Assembly: GCA_011316305.1 (NCBI GenBank)
Contig: SAUG01000113.1
Span: forward strand, 124,001 to 188,000
Direction: 5' to 3'
From: Rusavskia elegans
Taxonomy: Eukaryota > Ascomycota > Lecanoromycetes > Teloschistales > Teloschistaceae
DNA: 64,000 bases
The notes beneath the pieces are model-generated. The model was not told the origin of the DNA. It was given only the letters and a program-made list of their open reading frames with translations, and did not search any database. Shown here one piece after another: positions 34,855 through 47,149 of the stretch. The first letter of the stretch is position 1, and every line of letters starts with the position of its first letter. A program made the position numbers and the translations under genes.

Positions 34855-35802
34855 ATGCCTCGATCAAAACGCGCCAAGGTAGTGCACCTAACCAAGACCC
34901 AGAAAAAGGGCAAAGAACTCACCCTCCGCCTCTACGCCAACATTCGAGAATGCATCCCACAATACCCCTACATCTACGTCTTCAGCGTGGAGAACATGCG
35001 GAATAATCACTTGAAGGATGTACGGTCGCAATTGGCGAATGACAGCCGGTATGTAGACGTCTTGTTTCATAAACGATGCTACTTTCTACAGCAAAGGCTG
35101 ACGATGATTTTCTACAGAGTCTTCTTCGGCAAAACCCGCGTCATGGCTAAAGCGCTCGGCGATTCTCCTTCTACAGAAACATATCCTGCGACCTCCCTGC
35201 TCGCCGCACACCTGTCGGGCCCTTGCGGTCTGATATTTTCAGAACGAGTTCGTGTCCCTTCTTCCCTTCAAGATTCACACCTCCCCAAACTGTTTCAGAT
35301 CACTGATGGTCCTGGCCCCTGTTAGGATCCACAATCGATGTTGGATTACTTATCGGCGTTCCATCCCATCTCCTATGCCCGTGCTGGCACCGTCGCTTCT
35401 TACTCCTTCACCCTTCCCAGCGGAATGCTCTACACACGCGGCGGCGAGATACCCATTACCGAAGACGTCCCCTTAGCCCACGGTCTGGAACCCACATTGC
35501 GAAAACTCGGTGTACCAACACGGCTTGAGAAGGGCAGAGTGATGTTGGATGAGGAGTTTCAAGTGTGTAAGGAAGGCGAAGTGCTAGGGAGCGGGCAAAC
35601 GACGTTGCTGAAGATGTTTGGGGTTGCAATGGCGGAATTTGGGGTGGAAGTCAGGGCGTGGTGGGTCAAGGAGACGGGGACTGTAGAGGCTGTGGAGGGC
35701 GCTGAGCAGGTGAATATTAAAGGAACCAACGGGAAGGGGATAGGAGCTATGGAGATGGGTGGTGAAGACGGGGATATGGGGACGTCTGATGACGAGGAAT
35801 GA
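34855..35802 (+). CDS. mrt4: Ribosome assembly factor Mrt4 (uL10-like)
   Basis: Three exons, 34855-35048, 35118-35247 and 35326-35802, give 266 aa. Exon 1: MPRSKRAKVVHLTKTQKKGK, then YIYVFSVENMRNNHLKDVR. Exon 2: VFFGKTRVMAKALG and LAAHLSGPCGLIFSER. Exon 3: MLDYLSAFHPISYARAGTVA, LPSGMLYTRGGEIP and the AEFGVEVRAWW region, with an acidic tail. Mrt4 is the nucleolar paralog of ribosomal P0 (uL10); it occupies the stalk base on pre-60S particles and is later replaced. Intron 2 uses the unusual donor GTTCGT and acceptor GTTAG. Use of the earlier TTTCAG acceptor would break the frame. Confidence 0.93.
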
Positions 35803-36470
35803 AATACCAGTGGTGGGATAACGAACTGGTTGGGATTTTGCTGAAGAATTCCCTCTGAGCGAGGCGTTGGGGCTATACTCACGGATAAATTCAAGTTGAC
35901 AGTCTCGTTATGCGGCCAAGTGATGCCGCAACAACTCTTTATGCTCGCGCTTACCTACATACCAAAAGCAACGCCTCGGGCGATCGACGCGAAGGTGTCG
36001 CAGGATCAATGTTCCTAGGTCAGCATGGCAGACGTCTAGACGTTTCCAGACCTTCTTAGGTACTTGACCCTGTTTCGAGCGCTGTTCCCTACCCCGGAGC
36101 TAAAACTACATACTTACCACCGTACATGAAAAGCAAATCGAGTTGAAAGCCAAGCAAAATTCCGGGATACCTTCTCCTGCTGCTAGAGTCGGGCAGCGAA
36201 ATGTGAGAGCAACGTATGGTAGATGTTGGTGTTGTTTGGCGCGTCGATGATGTTTGAATGGAAGGAGATGTTGCTTGATGTCTTGACAATTTGGCTGAAG
36301 ACTCGGTAAAACGGTGAGGTCATGCTGTTGCCCTTGGCTGTGTCGTTCATGGCTTACCCATATGATGCGGCGGACGATGGAAATGTCGAAATTCTTACCC
36401 TCCGATAATTGGGAAGAAATGCTGAAAACGGAAGGACCTCACCCAACAAACCATTGATGCCAGGAGCTGA
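35803..36470. other. Intergenic, convergent 3' ends
   Basis: The 3' sides of mrt4 and the U1-70K gene. No gene seen. Confidence 0.6.
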
Positions 36471-37910
36471 TCAATACCTTCGTTTGCTGCGCGGGTCATC
36501 ATATCCATCACCTTCATGATACCTCTTTCGGCTGCCGTAGTCTTCTTCTCGCGGGCGGCCACCACGATCTCGATCGCCGTACCCTCCAGGTTCTCGGGGT
36601 CTTACCGGCTCACGGTTGCTGCCAGTGAAGCCTCCTGAGCGGCTGTCACCTCTGCCATCTGGATACCCACCACCGCCCCCACGGTAAGAGGATCTGTCGT
36701 CATATGAGCGTCGGGGATCACCATACCCACCACGGCTATCCATCGGAGCGGGACCGTTCATGCCTCCATTGACTGGCGAGCCACCGTATCCACCACCAAA
36801 ACCACCACGGTTGCCGCCAGGTCCGGAAGGAGCATTAGGAGGGGGTGCAGGACTACCGTAGCCATTGGGGGCACCACCACCTCCATACCCACCTCTTCCA
36901 CCGAAGCCTCCGCCACCCTGGTAGCCAATCCCACCTCTTCCTCCACCGAAGCCTCCTCGATCGCCACCACGGAATCCGCCTCGAAAGCCACCGGCACGGG
37001 GACCTCCAAAACCACCGCGGAAACCGCCTCCAAATCCAGGTCCGCCTGGTCCGGCAGGAGCAGCAAAGCCAGTTGGTCCTCTCGCAGGGGCTCTGGTATA
37101 ACCTCGGCCACCAAGACCACCGCCTAGGCGACGTGGTCTCCACCCCTTGACAGTACGGCCACGTTCGACATCCACAAGTATTTTTCTTCCCTTGAGAGTA
37201 ATACCATCTGTAGCTTTATAGGCCTCTAAATTATTCCGATGAGCCCAGCTCACGCGTCAGTCATTGTGAACTTGATTTGGTGGATAGGAATGGGAATCAA
37301 GGAACTTTCAAGAAATGCAGATCTGACGAGATGGGGGTTGAGAAGATACATACCCTTCATGTCTCTTTCTCTCTCGTAAACGACAAATGCGTAGCCACGA
37401 TGCGGTTTCTTCTTTTTCTTCTTTGCTTTTTCCTCACCTCCACTTCCTTCGTGGGTATCGGTAACAATACGTATCTGCCGTTCAACGTTAGAGCTAGCAA
37501 GTTCCAGCTATGGGCATTTTCGAAACACATACTCGCTCGATTGCACCATATTTTCCGAATTCCCTCTCGAGATCCTTTTCAACTACATCGTAGCTCAAGC
37601 GAGAAACGAAGAGCGTCTTGAAGGCATCACCCCTAACCTGCGGGTCCTCATCCTTTGCCGGTTCCTCTTTTAATAGTCTCTCTTGTCGCTCCTTTTTTTC
37701 TGCTTTGATGCGGATCTTCTTTTCAAACCAGCTCTCCGTGGGCTCATAGGGAATCTCTTTGTACTCCTCGAGGGCTGGCAAGAATTGTGCGACTCCGGTC
37801 ACATGATGAGTTTTGCGCTCTTCTGGGGCGTGATCGCTTGGGATGAGGTATCGGAGCGCAGGACGGGGTGCGAAAAGATTGAGAAGATTCGGAGGGAGCT
37901 TGTGGGTCAT
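36471..37910 (-). CDS. snp1: U1 small nuclear ribonucleoprotein 70 kDa protein
   Basis: Three exons, 37910-37533, 37474-37354 and 37225-36471, give 417 aa. The N-terminal U1-70K segment [20 protein letters not shown], with [15 protein letters not shown], contacts the U1 core. One RRM follows: RNP2 [11 protein letters not shown], the junction [19 protein letters not shown]1 [16 protein letters not shown], then [20 protein letters not shown] and [20 protein letters not shown]. The C-terminus is an RGG/GYG-rich tail with RS-like elements ending RSKRRY. The protein binds stem-loop I of U1 snRNA and acts in 5' splice-site recognition in the nucleus. A lysine-rich loop ([10 protein letters not shown]) is inserted in the RRM just before RNP1. 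Confidence 0.95.
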
Positions 37911-38955
37911 GATGTGATTTTCGAGCAAAAAGAAGCAGGATGCTACCTCTGGTGAAAGAAGTCAAAGTTGGATGTGAGGTCGCGTCAAGGAAGGTTGACA
38001 GGAGCGAGGCAAGGCGAGCTTTTCGAGCTGCGGCTTGGCGGGGTCCTGAAACCACGCTAGCGGGGTGGATCGAACAATTGGATTATCCTATTATCCTCGA
38101 ACAATTGGAGGGTCCAGACTGAGGTTCTCAATGTTTTTGAGCATGCGGCGTATACGTGACCAAAGATGACCTTGAAAGCCCTTCAAGCGACCTCAACTAG
38201 CCGAGTAAGACTGCTGCCAGTGTACTCTTAACTTCTTCTCGAAGACTGACGCAGCCAATAGAATGGCGTGGGGACGTTTATCCGCCAATGCAAACGCCTC
38301 GACTTCCATTACTGCGACTGGGCTGGTAGCTCAAGAGGCATGAAGTACGCATCACATTTCGAATCCTCTGTTACTCATTATCCTCAGACTAACCGTCCTC
38401 CTTTAGCCTCTTTCTACAACACAACCTCCCCCGTTTTGCAGCCTCTTACCCTTCAATCGAAATCCACGTCTCCCCACGTCCACACCGTCATCCCGTCATT
38501 CGAGGTCATTTCATAAACGGTACTCAACACTCCATATGTGTGCGAAATCTAGAAAAGGGACAAGTACTCCAGAAGGCCGAGATACTGAGGGACATGAGTG
38601 GGGAGAAGGCCAGGAGGGTTAAAGGCGGGAGAGTTGTGGGGAGCTTGAACGAAGGGACAAGAGGGGTGTGGTCACCGTTCCATGGGGCTAAGGCGCCGAG
38701 CTTTGAAGGCTGAGAAAGAATGAGTGAATGGAGGACAGTGGTATCCATTTGGGCGGCGTCCAGTCCCGGCACCGACGGAATTGGTACAAGCTTTGAAAAT
38801 ATCTATCACCAGACTATGAGTAGAGAGCATGGCATCGTTTCGTCGGACACACAACTACACCAAATCTACCTTGTGGATTTCCTGAAGCCTGCTCATCTCA
38901 ATTTCTCATATCGGCGTGGCTACTTGGTTACGACACCAGTTTTCTCTAGGAGTTC
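37911..38955. other. Intergenic, tpi1 3' end and snp1 promoter
   Basis: About 1 kb between two minus-strand genes. A tRNA-like spot near 38330-38365 fails on spacing. Nothing supportable. Confidence 0.5.
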
Positions 38956-40178
<1,223 letters not shown>

Positions 40179-40379
40179 CTTTGCAATTAGGGTTCTCTGA
40201 AGTTGGAGAAAGGAAGTTGAATCTGCGGAGAAGGACGATGGAAAAGTTCAGTACCCAAAGATATTTAGATTGTGTGTATGTTTCCTGGTTTGCTATGAAG
40301 CTCACCTGGTGGGGTCTTCTGAGAAAGCTCTAGTGGGGCTTGGAATTTGAACTGCTGTGGATGCACTCTACATGTGACG

Positions 40380-41271
40380 ATGGCCCTGACTTTCATCAAA
40401 CCATAGTTGAATTCGTCGAGGCATTTGAGATCCGTGCCACGCGGCTACCGCCCTTTCGAGGCCATCATAGATTTCCTCTTGAACGGACTCTCTTTGGAGC
40501 AGACGGTGGAAAGCCTTGCGCGCCCCGTAGAAATGGCCTATGAATGGGAAGACAGCCGTGGCATCGAATCGGTGCTCCTCAGATCTACCTGGCAGGCATT
40601 CAACAGCATCATCGACAGTACGAATCACACAAAGCTAGCACAGCTACTTGTGCACCTCAGATCGCGTGGAACGCCTGACGATGTCGATGCAAAATAGACC
40701 AGCTATGATGGAAAGATATCGCGAGAATTGCCACTATATCAGCCCACAAGCCATGGAGATTGGCCGTGCTCATCGGAAGAGATCACAGCAGTGACCGCGC
40801 GAGCTGTTGATATTCAACACGACACTCGACGCTACTTGGATGGGGTTGATGGAGTATGTGAGCAGTACACGAATCAAAACGCCTTCTTGGCTCGTCTGGT
40901 CCATTTGCCAGGTGCGCCGGATGAGCTCTACGCACTGATCCCAATGCGGTGGGGACTCAAAGATGATTTCGATGCCTGGGAGTTGAGTTGGATTGTCCCC
41001 GGGGCTGCTATGTGGATCCTGTACGCCGGCGAGCGTCTGGTTGAGCGAGCGAGAGTGGGACGAGCCCTATACTGATCGTCTCGAGATCGGGATGTCGCGT
41101 GGCAGTACCACTGGGGATCACTCCAAAGAGAATGGCTTCTGCCGAGATCGATGGTTGATGTGGAGGGACCGCTTTGCTCAGATGGACGAAGTCCCCCTGA
41201 TGACAAGGGAGCTTGCCGCTCGAGCAGTTGACAAGATGAAATGGATTGAAAGCAACATTCCAAGATGCTGA
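40380..41271 (+). pseudogene. Decayed DUF3632-family gene
   Basis: A continuous stretch of family-like sequence broken three times. The frame starts MALTFIKP and meets TAG at 40404-40406. It resumes in the same frame through SLEQTVESLARPVEMAYEWE, RSTWQAFNSIIDSTNHTKLA and LLVHLRSRGTPDDVDAK to a second TAG at 40695-40697. It continues in frame through NQNAFLARLVHLPGAPDE, FDAWELSWIVPGAAMWILYA and GERL, then needs a frameshift near 41035-41055 to reach SEREWDEPYTDRLEIG and GFCRDRWLMWRDRFAQMDEV. The NAFLARL, AAMWILYAGERL and FCRxRWxxWxxRF motifs are typical of fungal DUF3632 proteins of unknown function. No splice-site pair of normal length removes the stops. Both stops could derive from CAG by C-to-T change. 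A sequencing error could explain one lesion but hardly three. Confidence 0.72.
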
Positions 41272-41945
41272 TACAGATGGTTCCATGTTCGACCAAGCAG
41301 AAGCACTAGTTTCTGCTTGATTGAGAAAGTACTAAATGCAGGAGCAGGAGTCTTGTCCTACAGCTGCCCTTTCTTTCATTCTGAAAGCTTGCTTCCTTTG
41401 ATACATATAGTTCACCGGTCCTAATGTCGCTATCTCACACGCTGGTGAAGTGGGCATCGATTCCTGGACTGTCACACAGATCGGATGCCCTGCCAGTGCA
41501 TCCAACAGGTGAAGATCCCTGGCTAGGTCGTGTTTTTAATGTTCCATTGTGTTATTTACTTTAATCCCTATCGATTCTTCCCCCCGCCTTTTGAGCACAG
41601 TTATGTCGAGGTTCAGAGTATTGTGATATGTATGGGCTTCTTTATCTTCGACTGACTCACGTTTCTCTCCAAGCATCGTCATTGTCTGCTTCACACTCAT
41701 CCCCTGATTGGGGGTGAATATTGTGTCATCTCGGAGCGATGGGAAAAAACACTATCAACTGTCGAGTCATTCTGATGAGCTGTCGGTGTGCGAGGTACTC
41801 TGGCTCACCAAGCCAGCCAATTATATGTTTCTGGATTCTCCTGCTGTCCTATGCTTGCGATGCCACTGCTCTCGCCATGCTTACCCGTCACGACTCTACA
41901 AGGGCCTCGAACCAGACCATCGATCCTTGGATTGATGCATGCCGG
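41272..41945. other. Intergenic / upstream of the fusion gene
   Basis: Upstream region of the sulfotransferase-HAD gene. The frame is open upstream of the chosen ATG, with in-frame ATGs at 41739 and 41877. No independent gene seen. Confidence 0.5.
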
Positions 41946-43481
41946 ATGCCCCAGACGAGGATTCGAATCCTCGCTGCTATACCACGAAGCGGCTCGACAC
42001 TAATGATGCAAATCTTCGGAGAAGCGCCAGAATGCGCGGTTACGAGCCGCCTAGTACTCATGGGCAATTATGGTGTCCATGAAGATTTCCGTCCTGACTA
42101 CACCATCTTCCAAGACCCGACATCGCACCCAGTGTACCAGGAAGCAGCATCAGGCCGGAAGTCCATCCTGATCAGTAAGGAAGAACTCGGCCACGACTGT
42201 TCCAAAGGTGAATGTGACTACAACATCTTCCCGGACGCCGCGAGCATAGGGCATACCAAAGCCGCCTTCTTGTTTCGCGATCCTATCAGAATCTTCGATA
42301 GCTGGAAAGCTGTTGGGTGGACCGACGTCCAAAGCCTGTTGATTGCCTACCGGAAATTGTTCAACACGTGGGCTGCTAATCAACAGTCAGCCATCGCCTT
42401 GACGTACGAGGAAGTGATCAATAAGCCCGAGGTAACCATTGCACGCCTCTGTCGTCACTGGGAAATCAACTTCTCGCAACAGCTACTTTCTTTCAAACAT
42501 CCATTCGGCAACGGATTCCTTTTTTCCAGCGAGCGTGAGCGGCGCATATACACCACAGACAACCCACTAGGCCTCTTCAACACCATCCAATCCAACACCT
42601 CCATCAACGCCAATATCAAAAGCCACGGTCTCCTCACAACCGCGGAAAAAGATCTAATCGAACGAAATCTCGGCGGTCTATACATGGCGACATACGGCGA
42701 TAGGATCCAACCTATCAAAGATGCCCTATCAAGCAAAACCCACTTCGGCTTCGACCTCGACGACACCCTCCACTCATTCCGCAAAGCCTCCGGCGCCGCA
42801 TCGGCCGCTGTCTTTGAACACCTTGCCTCCGCAACAACATCAACCACAACAAAGACCCCTCCAACCATCCAAGAGCTGAAAACAACCTACACCGAAATCC
42901 TCACCCGCACCACATCCACCGCCTTCGCAGACGGCAAAACCTCAACCGACTACCGAAAAGACCGCTTCACCGCTCTGATGCAAGCCCACAACCTCAACTC
43001 CCCCAACAACGAAGAAACCCTATCCCATCTCCTAACCCTCTACAAACACACCCTCCAAGCCTCCCTATCCCTAAAACCCGGCGCCGCACAACTCCTCTCC
43101 AAACTCAAATCGCTCGGCAAAACGATCGTCGTCATCACCGAAGGGCCCGAAGACGCACAGCGCTGGACGTTGCAGCAATTAGGGATCGCGGAGAAAGTCG
43201 ATGTGCTGATGACGTCGAATGCGATTGGTAAGAGTAAGACGGAGGGTCTTTTTGGGGAGGTGTTGGGGCGGTTGGGGATTGGGGCGGAGAAGATGGTGGT
43301 TGTGGGGGATAGTGTGGCGAGGGATGTTGAGCCGGCGAAAGCGGAGGGGATTTTGACGGTTCTTTATGATGAGGGGGGGAGTGTGAGGTTGGAGGTGGAG
43401 GGGGAGGGGGTGAGGGTTGATTCTTTGTGGAAGTTGGGGGAGTTGTTGTCTGAGAGAAGGGATGATGAGATTGGGGGGTGA
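41946..43481 (+). CDS. Fusion protein: P-loop sulfotransferase-like domain + HAD-superfamily hydrolase
   Basis: A single exon of 511 aa from ATG 41946 (in-frame alternatives 41877 and 41739). Residues 1 to about 255 resemble a sulfotransferase-type P-loop protein. RILAAIPRSGSTLM carries the phosphosulfate-binding-like loop PRSGST (13-18), and AAFLFRDPIRIFDSWKAVG matches the second (3'-phosphate) motif with Arg and Ser. ISKEELGHDC with KGECDYNIFPDAA is a Cys-containing segment I cannot assign. Residues from about 266 form a HAD phosphohydrolase: motif I FGFDLDDTLHSF (Asp270, Asp272), motif II IVVITEGPED, motif III lysine in SNAIGKSK, and motif IV VVVGDSVARD (Asp455, Asp459). The first half uses mixed codons, while the second half switches from C-rich to G-rich wobble. 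The substrate and whether both halves are active are unknown. Confidence 0.85.
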   Translation: MPQTRIRILAAIPRSGSTLMMQIFGEAPECAVTSRLVLMGNYGVHEDFRPDYTIFQDPTSHPVYQEAASGRKSILISKEELGHDCSKGECDYNIFPDAASIGHTKAAFLFRDPIRIFDSWKAVGWTDVQSLLIAYRKLFNTWAANQQSAIALTYEEVINKPEVTIARLCRHWEINFSQQLLSFKHPFGNGFLFSSERERRIYTTDNPLGLFNTIQSNTSINANIKSHGLLTTAEKDLIERNLGGLYMATYGDRIQPIKDALSSKTHFGFDLDDTLHSFRKASGAASAAVFEHLASATTSTTTKTPPTIQELKTTYTEILTRTTSTAFADGKTSTDYRKDRFTALMQAHNLNSPNNEETLSHLLTLYKHTLQASLSLKPGAAQLLSKLKSLGKTIVVITEGPEDAQRWTLQQLGIAEKVDVLMTSNAIGKSKTEGLFGEVLGRLGIGAEKMVVVGDSVARDVEPAKAEGILTVLYDEGGSVRLEVEGEGVRVDSLWKLGELLSERRDDEIGG

Positions 43482-43893
43482 GGATGAGGGAGGGCGGTAT
43501 GGCTCTGTGTGTGTGTGTACATTGTGGGGAACTTTTGCTGGCAGACTCGAGAAAGGCATAAACTTTCTCTGGGCCCTAGATGGGCTATGACTAGCAGTAG
43601 CAGCCCGTGATAGCCCAAGAAGCTTCTAAACACAATTCAACGAAAGCAAGATTCCTGAGTCATCGAGTGATACCGTATACGTTCAACAGGCTCTCAAGGT
43701 CACAATTTTCAGCAACCTCCTGCCACCAAGCTTGTTGTCGCTGGGGCCGCTGAGGCTACTCCACAACATAATGCCACACGAAGACACCGATAGGGGTATG
43801 TATTGTTCTGAAGGATATACCAACAACGACGGTTCAATTGCCAGTATCTATCCTATGCATCCTTTCAATATAGTGTGGGATCTATGACAGGGT
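43482..43893. other. Intergenic, convergent 3' ends
   Basis: The 3' sides of the fusion gene and cul4. Contains a short TGTGTGTGTG run. No gene seen. Confidence 0.6.
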
Positions 43894-46758
43894 CTAGGCA
43901 ACGTAACAATATACATTCAAGCCATCGTCCCTTTCTTCTCTTTCCATGTATTCTTTGTCAATCAACCTGGATCAAGAGTCAGTATCTGAAACGACCATCT
44001 GACAAGAGAATTTGTGTAGAAGCTTACCTTTCAATATTACTCTTGATATCCGCTTGATCGAGGACGCCGCGACTCTTTGTTGCGTTGATAACCTCCACCA
44101 CCAAATTGGCATGCGTGATCGTCTTCCGGCCCTTCATGATGCGGACAATGGCTGCTTGCGTCTCGAAATGTCGGTCCGCTGCCACACGCTCATGCGTCTC
44201 TTTGTTCTCTTCTTTGGTTTCTTGTGCTTGGATGTTGTTGATCTTGATGCGGTACTTCGGGTGGCTGAAGTTTGGATTGACCGAGAAGAAGTCATCGGTG
44301 TTGACCTCTTTACCTTTGGGATTTTTCTTAAGGACTCGATATTGGCCGCATGCTAGAGATTGCAAGGTTCGCTTGAGTTGGATGTCATCTGATGGTTGAG
44401 CTTGTGAGCAAGCGACTTTGAAAGATACACGGGGTGACTTACCTAGACCTGTTTCGGCTTGTATTTGCACATATGACAATTCATTGTTGTTCGACGGATT
44501 GCTGAACAAAAGCAAGACCACAGCCTGAAGAGAGCTCACTACGAATTCTTTAATACCTTTGGGTAGAACAGCTTTCAACTGGCAGTGCGCTTGCGAATGT
44601 TTCCATTCGAGCCTTCTTCCTCTGTGTTTGTTTTTGTAATGTTGTTCAAACAAAGTAGCTGCTTGCTGTACGTCTCTAGGAATATTCAAGGAGATATCTG
44701 GGTATGATGGCCACGCCGACGAAGATAGCACACTAACGGTAAGATCGATGTTGGGTCTGTTGGGTCTGTTCTCTTCCCGGTCAAGCATCAAATTGTATGA
44801 CTTGACCTCTTCTCTCGCGAGCTCCATGTCTTTGAACATCTGCTCTAAATTGTGCGTGAAACCTGCTCCACATTCTTTGTGAGGATTAGCACAAGAAGCA
44901 TGTATCCATCTCGAATGCATAGAACATGGGCTGACTTACCTGAGGCGAGTCTTGTGAGCATACTCTTTTCAGCATCAGCACTTGCGCTTCGATTGAGAAG
45001 CAGTCTCTTCGCAAGAGCTTTCTTGTAGAAAGCCTCGAACACAGCTTTGCCGTGTAGGAAGCGGAAAAGCTCCAAAACCTGATCCAACTGTTTGGTGATT
45101 TCCACGTCTTCGTCTTCACTGGCCATGTCCACATCCTCATTGTTGTTTGCTTTCGCAGCAGTTGCACGGTCTGAACTCGCTTTCATGCGTCCTTCCAATA
45201 TCAAGTTCACGTACTTTGCAATCATTTCTCCTGGTTTCGGGTTGTCTGTTCCCCAGGTCATATTGCTTCGCTTCGACTTGTTGATAAACGCTTCGAATGC
45301 TTCACGAAGAGTATGACCGAGGCCTTCATGCTCCCGAAAACATTTTTTCCAGACCGAATCCAATTTCCCCTTGAATGCCAATAGTCGAGGGACCATCTCA
45401 TTCTCGCGGGCCTCATCGAAGACAATCTTTGAACCTTGTTCTGAAATATAAGCTTCGAATGGAACCCGAAGTTGTTCACTGAGGCTGGTACTATCCCTCC
45501 AGTCCAAAAGGGTATAGAGTTTGTACAGGGTGTCTTCCTTGCCTTCCTCGAGTAATTGAGATACCCCTCTGGTATCCAGGAGCTTTTTCCGGCGGTCTTC
45601 CTGGTCTACCAGGAGATCCAGCAGATAAGTCTCAATAGTTTTCTGGGTGGTGGAGTCCAGGCCAAGTAATGAACATCGTGCCAACTCAGTGTCTATCAGA
45701 ACTACAGATTCTTCTATGTATGGAGCCAAATCAAGGGCTTCTGCCTTCTGGTCGGACCATGCAGAGATGTAGGTACTGGAGCGCGCCAAGAACTCTGGCT
45801 CGAAGCTCGAAGTATAGACCGACAAAGCATGGAACATCTTGATGGCTTTACGTAGAAGATCTTCTCTCTCTGAGTTGCGCTTCATCTGGCGATCGGCGGC
45901 CAACAGCTCACAGGCCCCACCCAGTATCCGGGGCTTTAAAGTCTGCGGTAAGAATACAAGATCCCTGAACTCATTCGTGCCCATCGCCTCGATCGATGGT
46001 AGTGAAGGCGTATTGAGAAGATAGGATCGGTCAAGGAAGAAGTATATTGAGCGAATAGTTTTCTGTTTGGCTTAGCAAATCGAACGTCTGGAGCAACAGC
46101 GAGTCCGTACCAGCCGGATGTTCCATGTCGCCCAGGCTTCCATGACCGCACTCAGCATCCCAACATCGTCCAATGCCGAGGCCCTTGCGAGAAGGGGCTT
46201 TGCGAAATACATTTCAATTCCTTGCTGACACTTCTCACGAAGGGACTTATATAACTGCGGCGCTCGACCCTGACGGCATAGATTCTCTGCTCCTCGATAC
46301 AACTCTTCATTGGAATGTGGGAGCTTCTGGTCGGCCAGAATCGCCGACAAGGCGGCGTCCAGCTGGGAGGATACCTCGTTGATGTATTTTTCCGGATCCG
46401 ACCTGGGCGTTTTCCTGAAATTCTTAACGACGAGCTTCCTCGGGCCGGCGTCAGTTGCTGTACCAACAGGCTTTGCCATGCTAAATGATGGTTTCTGGAC
46501 TTTTGTCATCGTGGCCGGACCATTGCCGTTGGTGAGGTCAACATGATTGGGTCTTGAGAAGTTGTACATGTTGTTAACCGAGCTGGAGGATCCTTGAGCT
46601 GGTGGATGAGTGAGCTTGATTCGCTTAGTTGGAGAGTCTTCTGAATTGAAAGCCGGATGCCGAGTCGTTGAGAAGTCGTCAACAGAGGCGGTCCTTTTCG
46701 AGTTCCGATGCTTGGGCTTCTTGCCGCTGCTCTCAACGAGAGGCTGTCCTCGGGGCAT
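43894..46758 (-). CDS. cul4: Cullin-4, scaffold of CRL4 ubiquitin ligases
   Basis: Five exons, 46758-46111, 46062-44940, 44874-44443, 44388-44028 and 43966-43894, give 878 aa. After a disordered basic N-terminus (GKKPKHRNSKRTAS), the cullin body starts with RKLVVKNFRKTPRSDPEKY and ENLCRQGRAPQLYKSLREKC, typical of Cul4. It continues through KTIRSIYFFLDRSYLL and LFRFLHGKAVFEAFYKKALA with KRLLLNRS. The cullin-homology region has ECGAGFTHNLEQMFKDMELA and the C-terminal winged helix. The neddylation site is IVRIMKGRKT (about Lys820), and the end is YMEREERDDGLNVYCYVA. Cul4 joins DDB1-type adaptors and Rbx1 in replication, repair and heterochromatin control. Intron 2 ends in an unusual AAAG acceptor. 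Asn/Asp-rich NNEDVDMASEDEDVE is a fungal insert. Confidence 0.95.
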
Positions 46759-47149
46759 CAATGCTATGAAGTATCAAAGCAATATGTTCAAATGCTGGCC
46801 TCTGCCTAGTGTCTCGTGGTTCTGATTCCATAAGGAGCACAAAGTGTAAGCTTTGCTTGACATAGAAGCAGTGAGGCCGAGGCAAGAAGGCAAGCAAGCT
46901 CATAATCTCAATCGATAACGACTTGTGTAATTATGCGGATTATGCAAGCTTTATGCGAAAGCCCCTTTTCACTAGCTCGTTCGTCTTCAGCAACCACCAA
47001 AAACCTAAGATATCTTCCATATTACTGCCACAACGCCTTTGTTTCACCCAAAGAACCATTCGATTAGTCCAGCAAATGTATAGTGATGCCGTAGCTTTGG
47101 TGAGAATGATACTCTCATCGACTGTAGTAATAGCCCTGGTTCGGAAGAC
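46759..47149. promoter_or_regulatory. Upstream region of cul4
   Basis: 391 bp between the cul4 start and the start of a decayed gene on the other strand. Presumed cul4 promoter. Confidence 0.5.

Noticed and set aside
38325..38370. tRNA-like A-box (TAGCTCAAGAGG) and B-box (TTTCGAATCC)
   Set aside because: The two boxes are about 15 nt too close for a tRNA, and no acceptor or anticodon stem pairs.
40993..41271. Separate 92-aa gene at the 3' end of the DUF3632 relic
   Set aside because: Its sequence continues the DUF3632 family pattern after a frameshift, so it is part of the relic rather than an independent gene.
43179..43559. Minus-strand Pro/His-rich frame opposite the fusion gene
   Set aside because: Shadow of the HAD-domain coding strand; it has no domain of its own.
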